Part shown: positions 52,391 to 62,128 of the stretch, piece by piece | Layout: every line of letters begins with the position of its first letter | Position numbering within the stretch: position 1 is the first letter of the stretch | Assembly (NCBI GenBank): GCA_005888335.1 | Contig: VAWY01000134.1 | Span: 1 to 64,000, forward strand | Length of the DNA stretch: 64,000 nucleotides | Source: Actinomycetota bacterium | GTDB taxonomy: Bacteria; Actinomycetota; Thermoleophilia; Solirubrobacterales; Solirubrobacteraceae | Direction of reading: 5' to 3' | Translations under genes and position numbers: made by a program | Notes under the pieces: generated by a model | The model's database searches: none | What the model saw: the letters and a program-made list of their open reading frames with translations, nothing else | What the model was told of the DNA's origin: nothing

Positions 52391-53047
52391 CGGGGGGTGT
52401 TGGCCGGTGGGCGCGTGGCGCTACCTCGTACATGCGTTGAGCGCGCGGCGGGGCGCGGCTGGGCGCGGTTCGCTCCGCCCGCTGCGGGGCGGCGGGTCGC
52501 GGCGTGGTCTGTCGCACCGAGGGGAAGCGCTTTGGGGTCTGCGCCCGGGCCGCGCGGCGTCGTGGGCGTTCGCGGCTCCCCGACCGCGAGCCGCTGCGCG
52601 CCAGCCCGGAGCCGCTGTCCTGCCTAGTGCTCGCTATGTCGACGTCAGGCAGGACAGCGCCCGGGCCGTGGGCGTTCGCGGCTCCCCGACCGCGAGCGGC
52701 TGCGCGCCAGCCCGGAGCCGCTGTCCTGCCTAGTGCTCGCTATGTCGACGTCAGGCAGGACAGCGCCCGGGCCGCGCGGCCGCCGTGGTCGCGGTTGGCT
52801 CCCGGGGGCGAGCGCCTACGCGCCGGCGCGGGCCGCTGCGTCACTTAGCGTTGACAGTGTCGGCATCAGGTGACACAGCCCGCCCACGCTGGCCGCGAGC
52901 GCGGCCGAGACGGGCGGTCACAAGGACGACCGCCTCCTTCCCCTCGGTGCCACAGACCACGCTGCGACCCGCCGCCCGACGCCCGAACGGAGCGCCAGCA
53001 ATACCCAACGCCCGAGCGGAGCGCAAGCAAGCAGACAAGCAGGCCGC
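52391..53047. repeat. Large palindromic intergenic element, copy 2
   Basis: About 650 bp without a supported gene. Inverted arms (about 52466-52528 and 52932-52996) match over about 50 nt, including GGCGGGTCGCxxCGTGGTCTGT and GCACCGAGGGGAAG. The centre holds a 106-bp tandem repeat. Arms resemble those of copy 1 at 41645-42146, including ACGCCCGAGCGG outside the right arm. Lies between the HExxH gene and the lipoprotein gene. Confidence 0.65.
52562..52773. repeat. 106-bp tandem repeat, two near-identical copies plus a diverged third
   Basis: Copies start at 52562 and 52668. Each ends with CTGTCCTGCCT ... AGGCAGGACAG, a perfect 11-bp stem around a 21-nt loop. A third, diverged unit follows to about 52890 with a different stem (CTGcGTCAC/GTGACaCAG) but a related loop. 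Confidence 0.8.
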
Positions 53048-53506
53048 CTACGCCGCCCTCCGCACCCTCCACGTCACCGCCGACCGACAAGCCGTGGACT
53101 GGAAGCTGATGCGAAACGACGCCCGCCCCGCGCCCTGCTCGCCCTGCAGCCGGCCCGCCATGGCCGCCCGATACCGCCCCGGCCCGAAGCCGCGGAACGT
53201 CGCGCGGCCCGTCTCGGAGTAGTAGAAGGACCCGTCGGACTGCAGCACGGGGCGCGCGGGCTCGGTGGCGACCGTGGCCTCGGTCTGGGCGCCGTCCTTG
53301 CAGCGCAGCAGCAGCTTGAACGTCGCCAGCAGGTGGTCGTCGGCGGCGATGCGCAACGCCTGGCGCTGCGACGTCGAGCCGCGGAAGACGAGGCCGCCGG
53401 CGGGCTTGGCCTTCGGGAGCCGGACCGGGCGGTCGGCGCCGCCGCCGCAGCCGGCGAGGGCGACGCAGGCCAGCGGCAGCGCGGCGGGGCGGCGCACGGC
53501 GGTCAC
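53048..53506 (-). CDS. Putative lipoprotein of unknown function
   Basis: 152 aa from the GTG at 53506. The signal ends with a lipobox ALAGC, so the mature Cys would be lipidated. The rest contains beta-rich sequence with two cysteines and [15 protein letters not shown]. No family recognised. Confidence 0.7.
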   Translation of the reverse strand: MTAVRRPAALPLACVALAGCGGGADRPVRLPKAKPAGGLVFRGSTSQRQALRIAADDHLLATFKLLLRCKDGAQTEATVATEPARPVLQSDGSFYYSETGRATFRGFGPGRYRAAMAGRLQGEQGAGRASFRISFQSTACRSAVTWRVRRAA

Positions 53507-53605
53507 GCTACGGCACGGTTCCACGCCCGGCCGACCGGTCCTCCGGACGCAAGTGTCCTATCATGGCGCCCGCCGCGCGGAGGTGAGCGCGGCTTCGCCG
53601 TGCCT

Positions 53606-53986
53606 ATGAAGACCTTCGTCGCCACACCCGCCACCGCCGAGCGCAACTGGTATGTCGTCGACGCGACCGGCAGGACGCTCGGCCGCCTGGCCACGCAGAT
53701 CGCCAACACGCTGCGCGGCAAGCGCGCCGAGAAGATCGCGGTGACCGGCGACAAGCGCACGGAGAAGCTCTACCACCGCCACTCGGGGTATCCCGGCGGG
53801 CTGAAGACGCGCACGTTGCAGGACATGCTCGACCGCCGCCCCGAGGAGGTCATCCGCCTGGCCGTGCGCGGGATGCTGCCCCGCAACCGGCTGGCCCGCA
53901 AGCAGCTGACCAAGCTCAAGGTCTACGCCGGTCCCGACCACCCGCACGCCGCCCAGAAGCCGCAACCGCTCGAGATCGAGGACTAG
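53606..53986 (+). CDS. rplM: Ribosomal protein L13, with internal deletion
   Basis: 126 aa, against 142-147 in most bacteria. N-terminus [17 protein letters not shown] and the signature [14 protein letters not shown] are intact. Between LRGK (39) and EKIAVTG (42) about 18 residues are missing that in E. coli and mycobacteria include the YTPHVDTGD segment. The loss is in frame (54 nt). A real lineage trait or an assembly artefact. Followed 3 nt later by rpsI, the normal order. Confidence 0.93.
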   Translation: MKTFVATPATAERNWYVVDATGRTLGRLATQIANTLRGKRAEKIAVTGDKRTEKLYHRHSGYPGGLKTRTLQDMLDRRPEEVIRLAVRGMLPRNRLARKQLTKLKVYAGPDHPHAAQKPQPLEIED

Positions 53987-53989
53987 CCA

Positions 53990-54820
53990 GTGGCAGGAGA
54001 CGAGGAAACCCCGCAGGACGAGCGCGAGGTCGCGGCCGACGAGGCGACCGAGGTCGCCGCCGCGCCCGTCGAGGACGCGCAGGCGCCCGCGGCCGAGAGC
54101 GAGGAGGCGCCGGCCGCCGAGGCGCCGGCCGCCGAGCCCGAGGCCGCACAGCCCGAGGCCGCCGCCGAGGCCGCACAGCCCGAGGCCGCACAGCCCGAGG
54201 CCGCCGAGGAGGAAGAGGAGGACGAGGAGCCGCCGGCGCCGCGCCAGCGCCCGGAGATCCCCGGCGCCGACCTCGAGGTCGACATCGTCCGCGAGGGCGA
54301 GGACCCGCTCTCGGCGCAGGAGCGCGCATACCTCGAGGCCGAGGAAGAGGAGCGCGAGGTCGCCGAGGGCGTCGAGGAGCCCGAGGAGGTCGCCGACCAG
54401 CCCATCGCCGAGGCCGCGATCGATCTCGCCGCGACCGCGCGCTACCGCGCGACCGGCAAGCGCAAGACGGCCATCGCCCGCGTGACGCTCAAGCCCGGCG
54501 ACGGCACGTACACGATCAACGGCAAACCGCTGAACGTCTTCTTCCCGCGCGCCACGCTGCAGCGCACGATCCGCCAGCCGCTGGAGGCGGTCGGCTACGA
54601 GGACCGCATGGACGTCGTCGCGCGCATGGACGGCGGCGGCGTCTCCGCGCAGGCCGGCGCCCTGCGCCACGGCATCTCCCGCGCGCTGCTCGAGGCCGAC
54701 CCCAACCTGCGCGGCGAGCTCAAGCGCCGCGGCTTCCTGACGCGCGACGCACGCGCGAAGGAGCGCAAGAAGGCCGGGCTCAAGAAGGCCCGCAAGCGGC
54801 CGCAGTTCTCGAAGCGTTAG
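53990..54820 (+). CDS. rpsI: Ribosomal protein S9 with long acidic N-terminal extension
   Basis: 276 aa. The S9 domain starts near 149 ([16 protein letters not shown]) and ends [11 protein letters not shown]. The preceding 148 residues are Ala/Glu/Pro-rich with PEAAQ repeats, strongly acidic. Most S9 proteins are about 130-150 aa. The start GTG at 53990 is 3 nt after rplM and the frame has no in-frame stop until the S9 domain. A short start near 54420 lacks a convincing ribosome site. Confidence 0.93.
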   Translation: MAGDEETPQDEREVAADEATEVAAAPVEDAQAPAAESEEAPAAEAPAAEPEAAQPEAAAEAAQPEAAQPEAAEEEEEDEEPPAPRQRPEIPGADLEVDIVREGEDPLSAQERAYLEAEEEEREVAEGVEEPEEVADQPIAEAAIDLAATARYRATGKRKTAIARVTLKPGDGTYTINGKPLNVFFPRATLQRTIRQPLEAVGYEDRMDVVARMDGGGVSAQAGALRHGISRALLEADPNLRGELKRRGFLTRDARAKERKKAGLKKARKRPQFSKR

Positions 54821-54821
54821 C

Positions 54822-56153
54822 TTGGCGCGCCGGCTGTTCGGCACAGACGGCGTGCGCGGCGTCGCGGGCGAGTTCCTCACCGCGGAGCTCGCGCTCGCGC
54901 TCGCCCGCGCGGCGACGACCGGCGCGCGCGAGCGGGGCGTCGAGCGCCCGCGCGTGCTGGTCATCCGCGACACGCGCGAGTCGGGCGAGATGCTCGAGGC
55001 CGCGGTCGCCGCGGGCGTCGCCGCCGCCGGCGGCGAGGCGCTGCTCGGCGGCGTGCTGCCCACCCCCGCCGCGCCGCTCCTGCTGGGCGCCTACGGCTTC
55101 GACATGGCCGCCGTCCTCAGCGCCTCGCACAACCCCTACGAGGACAACGGGATCAAGTTCTTCGGCCCCGACGGCTTCAAGCTCTCCGACGAGGCCGAGC
55201 ACGAGATCGAGGAGGCGCTGGACCGCCCGCCGGCGACCACGCGCCGCGTCGGTCGCATCCGCGCGCTGCACGGCACGCGCGAGGACTACCTGCGCGCGCT
55301 GCACAGCCGCTTCGCCGAGCTGGACCTCTCCGGCCGCGACATCGTCATCGACTGCGCCAACGGCGCCACCGTGCACGTCGCCGCCGAGGCCTTCCGCCGC
55401 CTCGGCGCGACCGTCACGGCGATCGCCGTCGACCCCGACGGGCGCAACATCAACGCCGGCGTCGGCTCGACGCACCTGGGCCCGCTGACCGAAGCCGTGC
55501 AGGCGGGCGGCCACGACCTCGGCTTCGCCTTCGACGGCGACGGCGACCGGGTGCTCGCCGTCGACCGCACGGGCGCGGTCGTCGACGGCGACGAGCTGCT
55601 CGCCCTCGCCGCGCTGCACCTCCGCGACCGCGGGCGCCTGCCCGGGACGGGCGTCGTCGTGACCGTCATGACCAACTACGGCTTCCACACCGCCATGCGC
55701 GAGGCGGGGATCCAGGTGGCCGCCACGGGCGTCGGCGACCGCTACGTGCTCGAGGAGCTGCGCGCCCGCGGCTGGGGCCTCGGCGGCGAGCAGTCCGGGC
55801 ACGTGATCGAGATGGGCTTCAACGCCACCGGCGACGGAGTCGCCACCGCGCTGCTCACCCTCGAGGCGCTCGGCGAGCGCGACCTCGCCGAGCGCAGCGC
55901 CATGCGCAAGCTGCCCCAGCGGCTGGTCAACGTGCGCGTCGGCGACCGCGACGCGGTGATCGCCTCGCCGGACCTCGCGGCGGCGATCGAACGCGAGGGC
56001 GAGGCGCTGGCCGGCCGCGGCCGCGTTCTCGTGCGCCCCAGCGGCACCGAGCCGCTGGTGCGCGTGATGGTCGAGGCCCCCGACGCCGGCGAGGCCGACG
56101 AGATCACGGCTCGTCTTGTTGACGCGGTCGAACACGTGGCCACTCCTGCCTAG
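54822..56153 (+). CDS. glmM: Phosphoglucosamine mutase
   Basis: 443 aa from a TTG one base after the rpsI stop. The phosphoserine loop is SASHNPYEDNGIKF, the metal loop DGDGDR, and GEQSGHVI recognises sugar. Converts glucosamine-6-P to glucosamine-1-P. Followed by glmS, so the first two steps of UDP-GlcNAc synthesis are together. Confidence 0.97.
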   Translation: MARRLFGTDGVRGVAGEFLTAELALALARAATTGARERGVERPRVLVIRDTRESGEMLEAAVAAGVAAAGGEALLGGVLPTPAAPLLLGAYGFDMAAVLSASHNPYEDNGIKFFGPDGFKLSDEAEHEIEEALDRPPATTRRVGRIRALHGTREDYLRALHSRFAELDLSGRDIVIDCANGATVHVAAEAFRRLGATVTAIAVDPDGRNINAGVGSTHLGPLTEAVQAGGHDLGFAFDGDGDRVLAVDRTGAVVDGDELLALAALHLRDRGRLPGTGVVVTVMTNYGFHTAMREAGIQVAATGVGDRYVLEELRARGWGLGGEQSGHVIEMGFNATGDGVATALLTLEALGERDLAERSAMRKLPQRLVNVRVGDRDAVIASPDLAAAIEREGEALAGRGRVLVRPSGTEPLVRVMVEAPDAGEADEITARLVDAVEHVATPA

Positions 56154-56237
56154 CGCCAGGCGCCTTCGTTGCTACTTTGAAAGCCGGTTCGGGGGTCGTT
56201 GCGGCGGCCCTCTCGTCGTTGGAGAGGAGGTGCCCGG

Positions 56238-58097
56238 ATGTGCGGCATCGTCGGTTACGTCGGGCATCGGCCCGTTCAGGAGCTCCTCCTCGAGGGGCTC
56301 CGCAAGCTCGAGTACCGCGGGTATGACTCGGCCGGGATCTCGCTGATCCGCGACGGCGAGATCGACTCCGTGCGCGCGGTGGGCAACCTGTCGCAGCTCG
56401 ACCGGGCGATCGCTGAGCGCGAGAGCGGCGGAGTGGCGCTGGCCACGCGCCCCGCGACGACCGGGATCGGGCACACCCGCTGGGCCACGCACGGGCGCGT
56501 CAGCGAGGAGAACGCGCACCCGCACTTCGACACCACCCACCAGGTCCACGTGGTGGTCAACGGGATCGTCGAGAACTACCTGGCCCTCAAGCGCCGCCTC
56601 GCCGACATGGGCGCGGTGTTCACCAGCGAGACCGACGCCGAGGTGATCGCGCACCTCGTCGCGCACCACCTGGCCACCGGCGACCTGGTCGAGGCCGTGC
56701 GGCGCACCTACGCCGAGCTCCAGGGTCACTTCGCGTTCGTGGCGATGTCGCTCGAGGACCCGCAGACCTTGGTCGGTGCGCGGCGCGAGTGCCCGCTCGT
56801 CGTGGGCCGCGGCGACGGCGAGCAATTCGTCGCCTCGGCGGTCCCGGCGTTCCTGGCCCATACGCGCCGCGTGCAGGTGATCGACAACGGCGAGCTGGTC
56901 GTCCTGCGCCCCGACGGCGTGACGCTGCTGACCCCGGACGGCGAGGAGATCGACCGGCCGGTCACCGTGGTCGACTGGGACGAGGAGGCCGCCGAGAAGG
57001 GCGGCTACGAGACCTTCATGCTCAAGGAGATGCACGAGCAGGCCGACGCGGTCGCCGAGACGATCGCCGACCGGACCGCTCGCCGCGAGGGCGTCGACCT
57101 GCACGACCCGCTCGTCCTGGACGAGGCGCTGCTGCGCGAGGCGCGGCGGATCGTCATCGTCGCGTGCGGCACGAGCTACCACGCCGGCCTGGTGGGGCGC
57201 TACGCGATCGAGGAGTGGGCGCGCCTGCCGGTCGAGATGGACATCGCCTCGGAGTACCGCTACCGCAACCCGGTGGTCGGGCCGGGCGACCTCGTCATCG
57301 GCATCACCCAGTCGGGCGAGACGGCCGACACGCTGGCAGCGATGCGCCTGGCGCGCGAGCGCGGCGCCAAGGTGCTCGCGGTGACCAACGTCATGGGCTC
57401 GCAGGCCACGCGCGACGCCGACGGGATCCTGTTCACCCGCGCGGGGCTCGAGGTCGGCGTCGCCGCCACCAAGACGTTCGTCTGCCAGGTCGCCGCGATG
57501 CACCTGCTCGCGCTGCGGCTGGCCGAGCTGCGCGGGACGCTGCCCCCCGAGCGCATCGCCCGGCTGGTCAGCGAGCTCAAGCGCCTGCCGCACGAGCTCG
57601 ACGCGCTGCTCGAGGCGCTCGAGCCGCGCATCGCCGCGATCGCCGACGCGTGGTGGCAGAGCGAGTTCTTCCTGTACCTCGGGCGCCATGTCGGGTTGCC
57701 CGTCGCGCTGGAGGGCGCGCTCAAGCTCAAGGAGATCTCCTACATCTCGACCGACGCCTACGCGGCCGGCGAGATGAAGCACGGCCCGATCGCGCTGCTC
57801 GACGACGACACCCCGGTCGTGGTGGTGGCCACCGACTCGCCGGTCCTCGACAAGGTCGCCTCCAACATGCAGGAGGTCCGCGCGCGCGGCGCCCACGTCA
57901 TCGCCGTTACCACCGAGGGCAACGACGAGATCGCCGAGCACGCCGAGGTCACGCTCCCCGTGCCGCGCACCGACTGGATGCTCCAGCCCGTGCTGGCCGT
58001 CGTCCCGCTCCAGCTGCTCGCCTACGCGATCGCCCGCCGGCGCGGCCTCAACGTCGACCAGCCGCGCAACCTGGCGAAGACCGTCACCGTCGAGTAG
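56238..58097 (+). CDS. glmS: Glucosamine-fructose-6-phosphate aminotransferase
   Basis: 619 aa. The mature N-terminal Cys is the second residue (MCGIVGYVG). The glutaminase domain fills about 1-240 and two SIS domains the rest, ending LNVDQPRNLAKTVTVE. GAGAGGAGG at 56222-56230 sets the ATG. No ribozyme fold is evident in the 84-nt leader. Confidence 0.98.
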   Translation: MCGIVGYVGHRPVQELLLEGLRKLEYRGYDSAGISLIRDGEIDSVRAVGNLSQLDRAIAERESGGVALATRPATTGIGHTRWATHGRVSEENAHPHFDTTHQVHVVVNGIVENYLALKRRLADMGAVFTSETDAEVIAHLVAHHLATGDLVEAVRRTYAELQGHFAFVAMSLEDPQTLVGARRECPLVVGRGDGEQFVASAVPAFLAHTRRVQVIDNGELVVLRPDGVTLLTPDGEEIDRPVTVVDWDEEAAEKGGYETFMLKEMHEQADAVAETIADRTARREGVDLHDPLVLDEALLREARRIVIVACGTSYHAGLVGRYAIEEWARLPVEMDIASEYRYRNPVVGPGDLVIGITQSGETADTLAAMRLARERGAKVLAVTNVMGSQATRDADGILFTRAGLEVGVAATKTFVCQVAAMHLLALRLAELRGTLPPERIARLVSELKRLPHELDALLEALEPRIAAIADAWWQSEFFLYLGRHVGLPVALEGALKLKEISYISTDAYAAGEMKHGPIALLDDDTPVVVVATDSPVLDKVASNMQEVRARGAHVIAVTTEGNDEIAEHAEVTLPVPRTDWMLQPVLAVVPLQLLAYAIARRRGLNVDQPRNLAKTVTVE

Positions 58098-58101
58098 CCG
58101 C

Positions 58102-59859
58102 TCAGCCGCGCGCGCAGGGGTGGAAGACGCGCCGGACGGTGACCGTGCGGCCGTCGCGCAGGCGCGCGCGCACCACGAGCGCGGCCACCACGCGCCGCAG
58201 GCCGCGCAGGTCGACGGTGAGGCGCACGGTGCGCCCGCGGCGCCGCACGCCGCTCACCGCCCGCCCGGCGAGCGTGGCCCGGATCTGGCGCACGCCGGCG
58301 CCGCGCGGGAGGCGAACGCGCACACCGAAGGGGCGGCGGTTCCTGCAGACGAGCGTCGCCGAGGGCGCCGCCGCGCTCTGCGGCCAGACGTCCTGGTTGA
58401 CGCGCAGCGCGTAGAAGCCGCTCGTGCCGTCGGTGAACCAGATCTCGCGCCGCTCGGGGACGAAGGCCGGCTGCGACATCGCGAAGTCGCTGGCCTCCTC
58501 GCCGTTCTCGACGCGCGACCGGGTCGGCGCGACGAAGTAGCCGATCTCCTTCGGCGCGGTCACGTCGCTGATGTCGAAGACCCGCAGCCCCGAGGCGATG
58601 AAGGAGCACGCGACCACCTCGGGGTCGACGCGTGTCGGGATGTTGCAGTAGTGCGCCGCGTAGCCCTGCGGGCTGCCGTGGCCCCCGGGGTCCTCGGCCG
58701 CCGCGTGGTGCTCGGCGGGCTGGTCGACCTCCAGGCGCAGGTAGGACACGATCCGCGGCGCGCGCTCGTCGGCGATGTCGATGATCCGCGCTGCGCCGAC
58801 GTCGTCGGGGCTCCCGGTGCCGAGGGTCGAGGCGTCGTACTCGTCGAACTCGAGCACGTACGGGTGGCCGTCCCTGGTGAACGGGATCGCGTTCTGCGGG
58901 ATCGACGCGGCGTTCCAGGTGATGCGGCTGATCTCGCGCGCCTGCGGGTCGGGCTTGCGCGCCTGGATCTCGCTGGTGTCGAGGATCAGCATGTCGCGAC
59001 CGCTCGGGTCGGCGATGTAGGCCCGGTTGCCGTCGTCGCTCAGCGTCATCCCGTGCGAGTAGACGTTGCCGTGCCAGACCGGGTGCGGCGCCTTGGGGTC
59101 GGTCACGTCGATCGCCGTGATCGCGCTCACGGCGGTGCCGGTCGCGTAGAACGTCCTGCCGTCGGTGGTGAAGCCGCTCTCGTGCCCGAACCGGGCGTCC
59201 AGCGCGGTCGAGTCGAGGACCGGGTGGCGGCAGTCGGCGTGGACGTCGTAGATCGAGACGAGCCCCGGATACGTCGACGGGTTGCCGTCGACGGCGGCGA
59301 GCAGGCCGCGCCGGACGTTGAGGTTCAGCGACTCGTGCGGAGAGAGCATCGGCGGCTCGGTCAGCAGGTCGGTCTGGACCGGGTGCGCCGGATCGGCCAT
59401 GTCGAGCACGACGACGCCCACGCCGCTGCTCGAGAGGTTGAACGCGTTGAGCGGGAAGAGCAGCGCGGTGTCGTAGAACGCGCACTCGTGCCCGGCCTCG
59501 TCGACGTAGCGGAAGACCTTGAAGCCGCCCGACGTCCCCTGGTGCGACAGCAGGGTGACGTTGCACCACAACCCGTCGGTCGCCGAGCCCGCCGGGACGC
59601 GACCCTGGACGCCCGGCTCCGGCTTCGAGCCGGGGTCGCAGTGCGCGCGCGGCGTCGCCACCAGCGGCGGCGCCGGCGGCATCTGCACGGGCACCTTGTC
59701 GGGCGTCTGCCCGCCGCCCTGACCGAGCGCGAGGAGGTCGTTCAGTGAGCCGACCGGCCCCTGCGCCATGCCCTCGGCCGGCACGGCGAGCAGCACCGCC
59801 AGGCCCGCGCAGGCGAGCGCGACCCGCACAGCCCGCGACAATCTCCCCCTGCGCGCCAT
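58102..59859 (-). CDS. Secreted LVIVD-repeat beta-propeller protein
   Basis: 585 aa with signal peptide (about 1-32). Repeated blocks such as GVVVLDMADPAHPV, AITAIDVTDPKAPH and GLRVFDISDVTAPKEIG match LVIVD repeats that form a surface beta-propeller. A C-terminal beta domain rich in Arg/Val follows. Function unknown; probably binding or scaffold. Convergent with glmS. Confidence 0.88.
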   Translation of the reverse strand: MARRGRLSRAVRVALACAGLAVLLAVPAEGMAQGPVGSLNDLLALGQGGGQTPDKVPVQMPPAPPLVATPRAHCDPGSKPEPGVQGRVPAGSATDGLWCNVTLLSHQGTSGGFKVFRYVDEAGHECAFYDTALLFPLNAFNLSSSGVGVVVLDMADPAHPVQTDLLTEPPMLSPHESLNLNVRRGLLAAVDGNPSTYPGLVSIYDVHADCRHPVLDSTALDARFGHESGFTTDGRTFYATGTAVSAITAIDVTDPKAPHPVWHGNVYSHGMTLSDDGNRAYIADPSGRDMLILDTSEIQARKPDPQAREISRITWNAASIPQNAIPFTRDGHPYVLEFDEYDASTLGTGSPDDVGAARIIDIADERAPRIVSYLRLEVDQPAEHHAAAEDPGGHGSPQGYAAHYCNIPTRVDPEVVACSFIASGLRVFDISDVTAPKEIGYFVAPTRSRVENGEEASDFAMSQPAFVPERREIWFTDGTSGFYALRVNQDVWPQSAAAPSATLVCRNRRPFGVRVRLPRGAGVRQIRATLAGRAVSGVRRRGRTVRLTVDLRGLRRVVAALVVRARLRDGRTVTVRRVFHPCARG

Positions 59860-59931
59860 CGGACCGCGAAAGGGTACATCGGGACCCGCGGCGGCACGCC
59901 AGGCGCCGCCTGCGGGTCGAGCTTGGCGGGA

Positions 59932-60246
59932 TCAGCTCGGCACGGTCGCCGACGTGACCGGCGGCGCCGGCGCCGGCGCCGGCTGCTGCGGCGTCTGGGC
60001 CCTGCCGCCGGAGCGCAGCTTGCGGAACGCGAGCGCGCCCGCGCCCACGGCGGCGAGCACGACCGGCACCCGGCGAACGCCCGGGGTGCGCTTGGCGGCG
60101 GCCTTGCCCGCCTTGTACGCGGCGGTGCCCTTCGCGGCCTCGCGGGCGCCCTTGGCGGCCTGCCAGGCAGCGCCCAGCTTGAGGGCCTCGGTGACCAACT
60201 CGGCCGCCTGCGACCGGCGGCTCTTTCGACGGGGGATCAGCTTCAT
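59932..60246 (-). CDS. Small basic protein of unknown function
   Basis: 104 aa. A basic Ala/Lys-rich N-terminal half precedes a hydrophobic stretch VPVVLAAVGAGALAF and a Pro-rich tail. May be membrane associated or bind nucleic acid. Divergent from acpS, 32 bp apart. Confidence 0.6.
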   Translation of the reverse strand: MKLIPRRKSRRSQAAELVTEALKLGAAWQAAKGAREAAKGTAAYKAGKAAAKRTPGVRRVPVVLAAVGAGALAFRKLRSGGRAQTPQQPAPAPAPPVTSATVPS

Positions 60247-60278
60247 ACGCCCGCCCTACCCCGTTAGGGTGCCCGTCC

Positions 60279-60611
60279 ATGCCAGGGGCCGGGATCGATC
60301 TGCTCGAGATCGACCGCCTCGAGCGCGCGCTCGCCCGCCGCCCGAGGCTCGCCGACCGGCTGTTCACCGCGCGCGAGCTCGAGTACGCCCGCGGCCGGGC
60401 CCGCCCCGGACAGCACCTCGCGGCGCGCTTCTGCGCCAAGGAGGCCGTCGCCAAGGCCCTGCGCCTGCAGTCGTGGTCGTGGCAGGACATCGAGGTCGTC
60501 GAGGGCCCGAGCGTCGCCCTGCACGGAGCGCTGTCCGCGGTCGACGCGCAGATCGACATCTCGCTGACCCATTCGCGCACGATGGCCGGCGCGGTCGCCG
60601 TGGTCCGATGA
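60279..60611 (+). CDS. acpS: Holo-acyl-carrier-protein synthase
   Basis: 110 aa. GIDLLEIDRLERAL supplies the first Mg-binding Asp and FCAKEAVAKAL the Glu, as in AcpS. Transfers phosphopantetheine from CoA to ACP. Stop overlaps nnrD start (ATGA), a common pairing. Confidence 0.95.
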   Translation: MPGAGIDLLEIDRLERALARRPRLADRLFTARELEYARGRARPGQHLAARFCAKEAVAKALRLQSWSWQDIEVVEGPSVALHGALSAVDAQIDISLTHSRTMAGAVAVVR

Positions 60612-62128
60612 GCCTGCCGATCTGGCTCGAGCCGCTCTACACGGCGCAGGAGATGCGCGACACCGACCGCTGGGCGATCGAGGAGCGCGGCGTGCCGAGC
60701 ATGGAGCTCATGGAGCACGCGGGCGCCGCCGTCGCGCGCGAGGTGGCCGGGCTGCGGCCCGACGGACCGGTGGTCTTCGTCTGCGGCAAGGGCAACAACG
60801 GCGGCGACGGCTTCGTCGCCGGCCGGTTGCTGCGCGCGGCCGGCCGGGAGGTCCGCGTCCTGCTCGCCGGCGACGCTGAGGGCATCCGCGGCGACGCCGC
60901 CGAGGCGCTGCGCCGGCTCGGCCTGCCGCCCGACCCGTTCGTGCCCGAGGCGCTCGAGCACGCCGCGGTCGCCGTCGACGCGCTGCTCGGGACCGGCTCG
61001 ACCGGGGCGCCGCGCGGCGCGGTGGCCGAGGCGATCGACGCGCTCGGGCGCGCCGGAGCGCCGGTGGTCGCCGTCGACGTGCCGAGCGGCGTGGACGCCT
61101 CGACCGGCGAGGTGGCCGGGCCTGCGGTGCAGGCTGACCTCACGGTGACCTTCCACGCGGCCAAGCCGGGACTGTGGATCGCGCCGGGCAAGGAGCACGC
61201 CGGCGAGGTGCGCGTCGCCGACATCGGCATCCCTTCCGGCGCGCCGGTCGAGTCGACCATAGGGCTCATCCACGACGAGGTCCTGATCGGCCTCCCGCGC
61301 CGCCTGGCGCCCGGCACGAAGTTCACGTCGGGGCACGTGCTCGTGTGCGGCGGCTCGACCGGCCTGACCGGCGCGCCCTGCATGGCCGCCGAGGCCGCGA
61401 TGCGCGCCGGGGCGGGCTACGTGACCGCGTGTGTGCCCGCGTCGCTGAACGCGATCTTCGAGGTCAAGCTCACCGAGGTGATGACGCGGCCGCTGCCCGA
61501 CGAGGACGGCGCGCTGATGCCCCCCGCGGCGCAGACGGTGCTGGGCGAGGCCGAGCGGCGCGGCGGCTCGCTCGTCCTGGGACCCGGCATGGGGCGCGCC
61601 GAGCCGACCGTCGCGCTCATCCACGACCTCGCCGCCCGCGCGCCGGGCGCGCTGGTCATCGACGCCGACGGCCTCAACGCCCACGCCGGCGAGCTCGAGC
61701 GCCTGCGCGGCCGCGGGGCGCCGACCGTCCTCACACCGCACGGCGGCGAGCTGGCCCGCCTGCTCGAGACCGACTCGGCCGCCGTCAACGCCCGGCGCCT
61801 GCACCACGCGCGCGAGGCGGCGCGAATCTCGGGCGCGATCGTCGTGCTCAAGGGCGACGACACGCTGGTCGCCGAGCCCGAGGGCCGCGTCGGCGTCAGC
61901 CCCGGCGGCGCGTCGGGGCTGGCCACCGCGGGCACCGGCGACGTGCTCTCCGGCGTCCTCGCGGCCATGCTCGCCAAGGGCCTGGAGCCCTTCACCGCCG
62001 CGTGCGCGGGCGTGCTGCTGCACGTGCGCGCCGGCCGCCTGGCCGCCGAGCGCCAGGGCGGCCCGGGCGGCGTGGTCGCCACCGACGTGATCCACGCGCT
62101 CCCAACGTCGCTCGGATCGGTGGGATGA
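60608..62128 (+). CDS. nnrD: Bifunctional NAD(P)HX epimerase / dehydratase
   Basis: 506 aa. The N-terminal epimerase (YjeF-N) has GKGNNGGDGFVAGRLL; the C-terminal ADP/ATP-dependent dehydratase has LTPHGGELARLL and GLATAGTGDVLSG. Repairs hydrated NAD(P)H. The two parts are often fused in bacteria. Confidence 0.96.
   Translation: MSLPIWLEPLYTAQEMRDTDRWAIEERGVPSMELMEHAGAAVAREVAGLRPDGPVVFVCGKGNNGGDGFVAGRLLRAAGREVRVLLAGDAEGIRGDAAEALRRLGLPPDPFVPEALEHAAVAVDALLGTGSTGAPRGAVAEAIDALGRAGAPVVAVDVPSGVDASTGEVAGPAVQADLTVTFHAAKPGLWIAPGKEHAGEVRVADIGIPSGAPVESTIGLIHDEVLIGLPRRLAPGTKFTSGHVLVCGGSTGLTGAPCMAAEAAMRAGAGYVTACVPASLNAIFEVKLTEVMTRPLPDEDGALMPPAAQTVLGEAERRGGSLVLGPGMGRAEPTVALIHDLAARAPGALVIDADGLNAHAGELERLRGRGAPTVLTPHGGELARLLETDSAAVNARRLHHAREAARISGAIVVLKGDDTLVAEPEGRVGVSPGGASGLATAGTGDVLSGVLAAMLAKGLEPFTAACAGVLLHVRAGRLAAERQGGPGGVVATDVIHALPTSLGSVG

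Noticed and set aside
52562..52773. CRISPR array
   Set aside because: The 106-bp units are contiguous with no spacers and no cas genes are near.
56154..56237. glmS ribozyme
   Set aside because: The 84-nt leader shows no ribozyme core; ribozyme-controlled glmS is mainly in Firmicutes.
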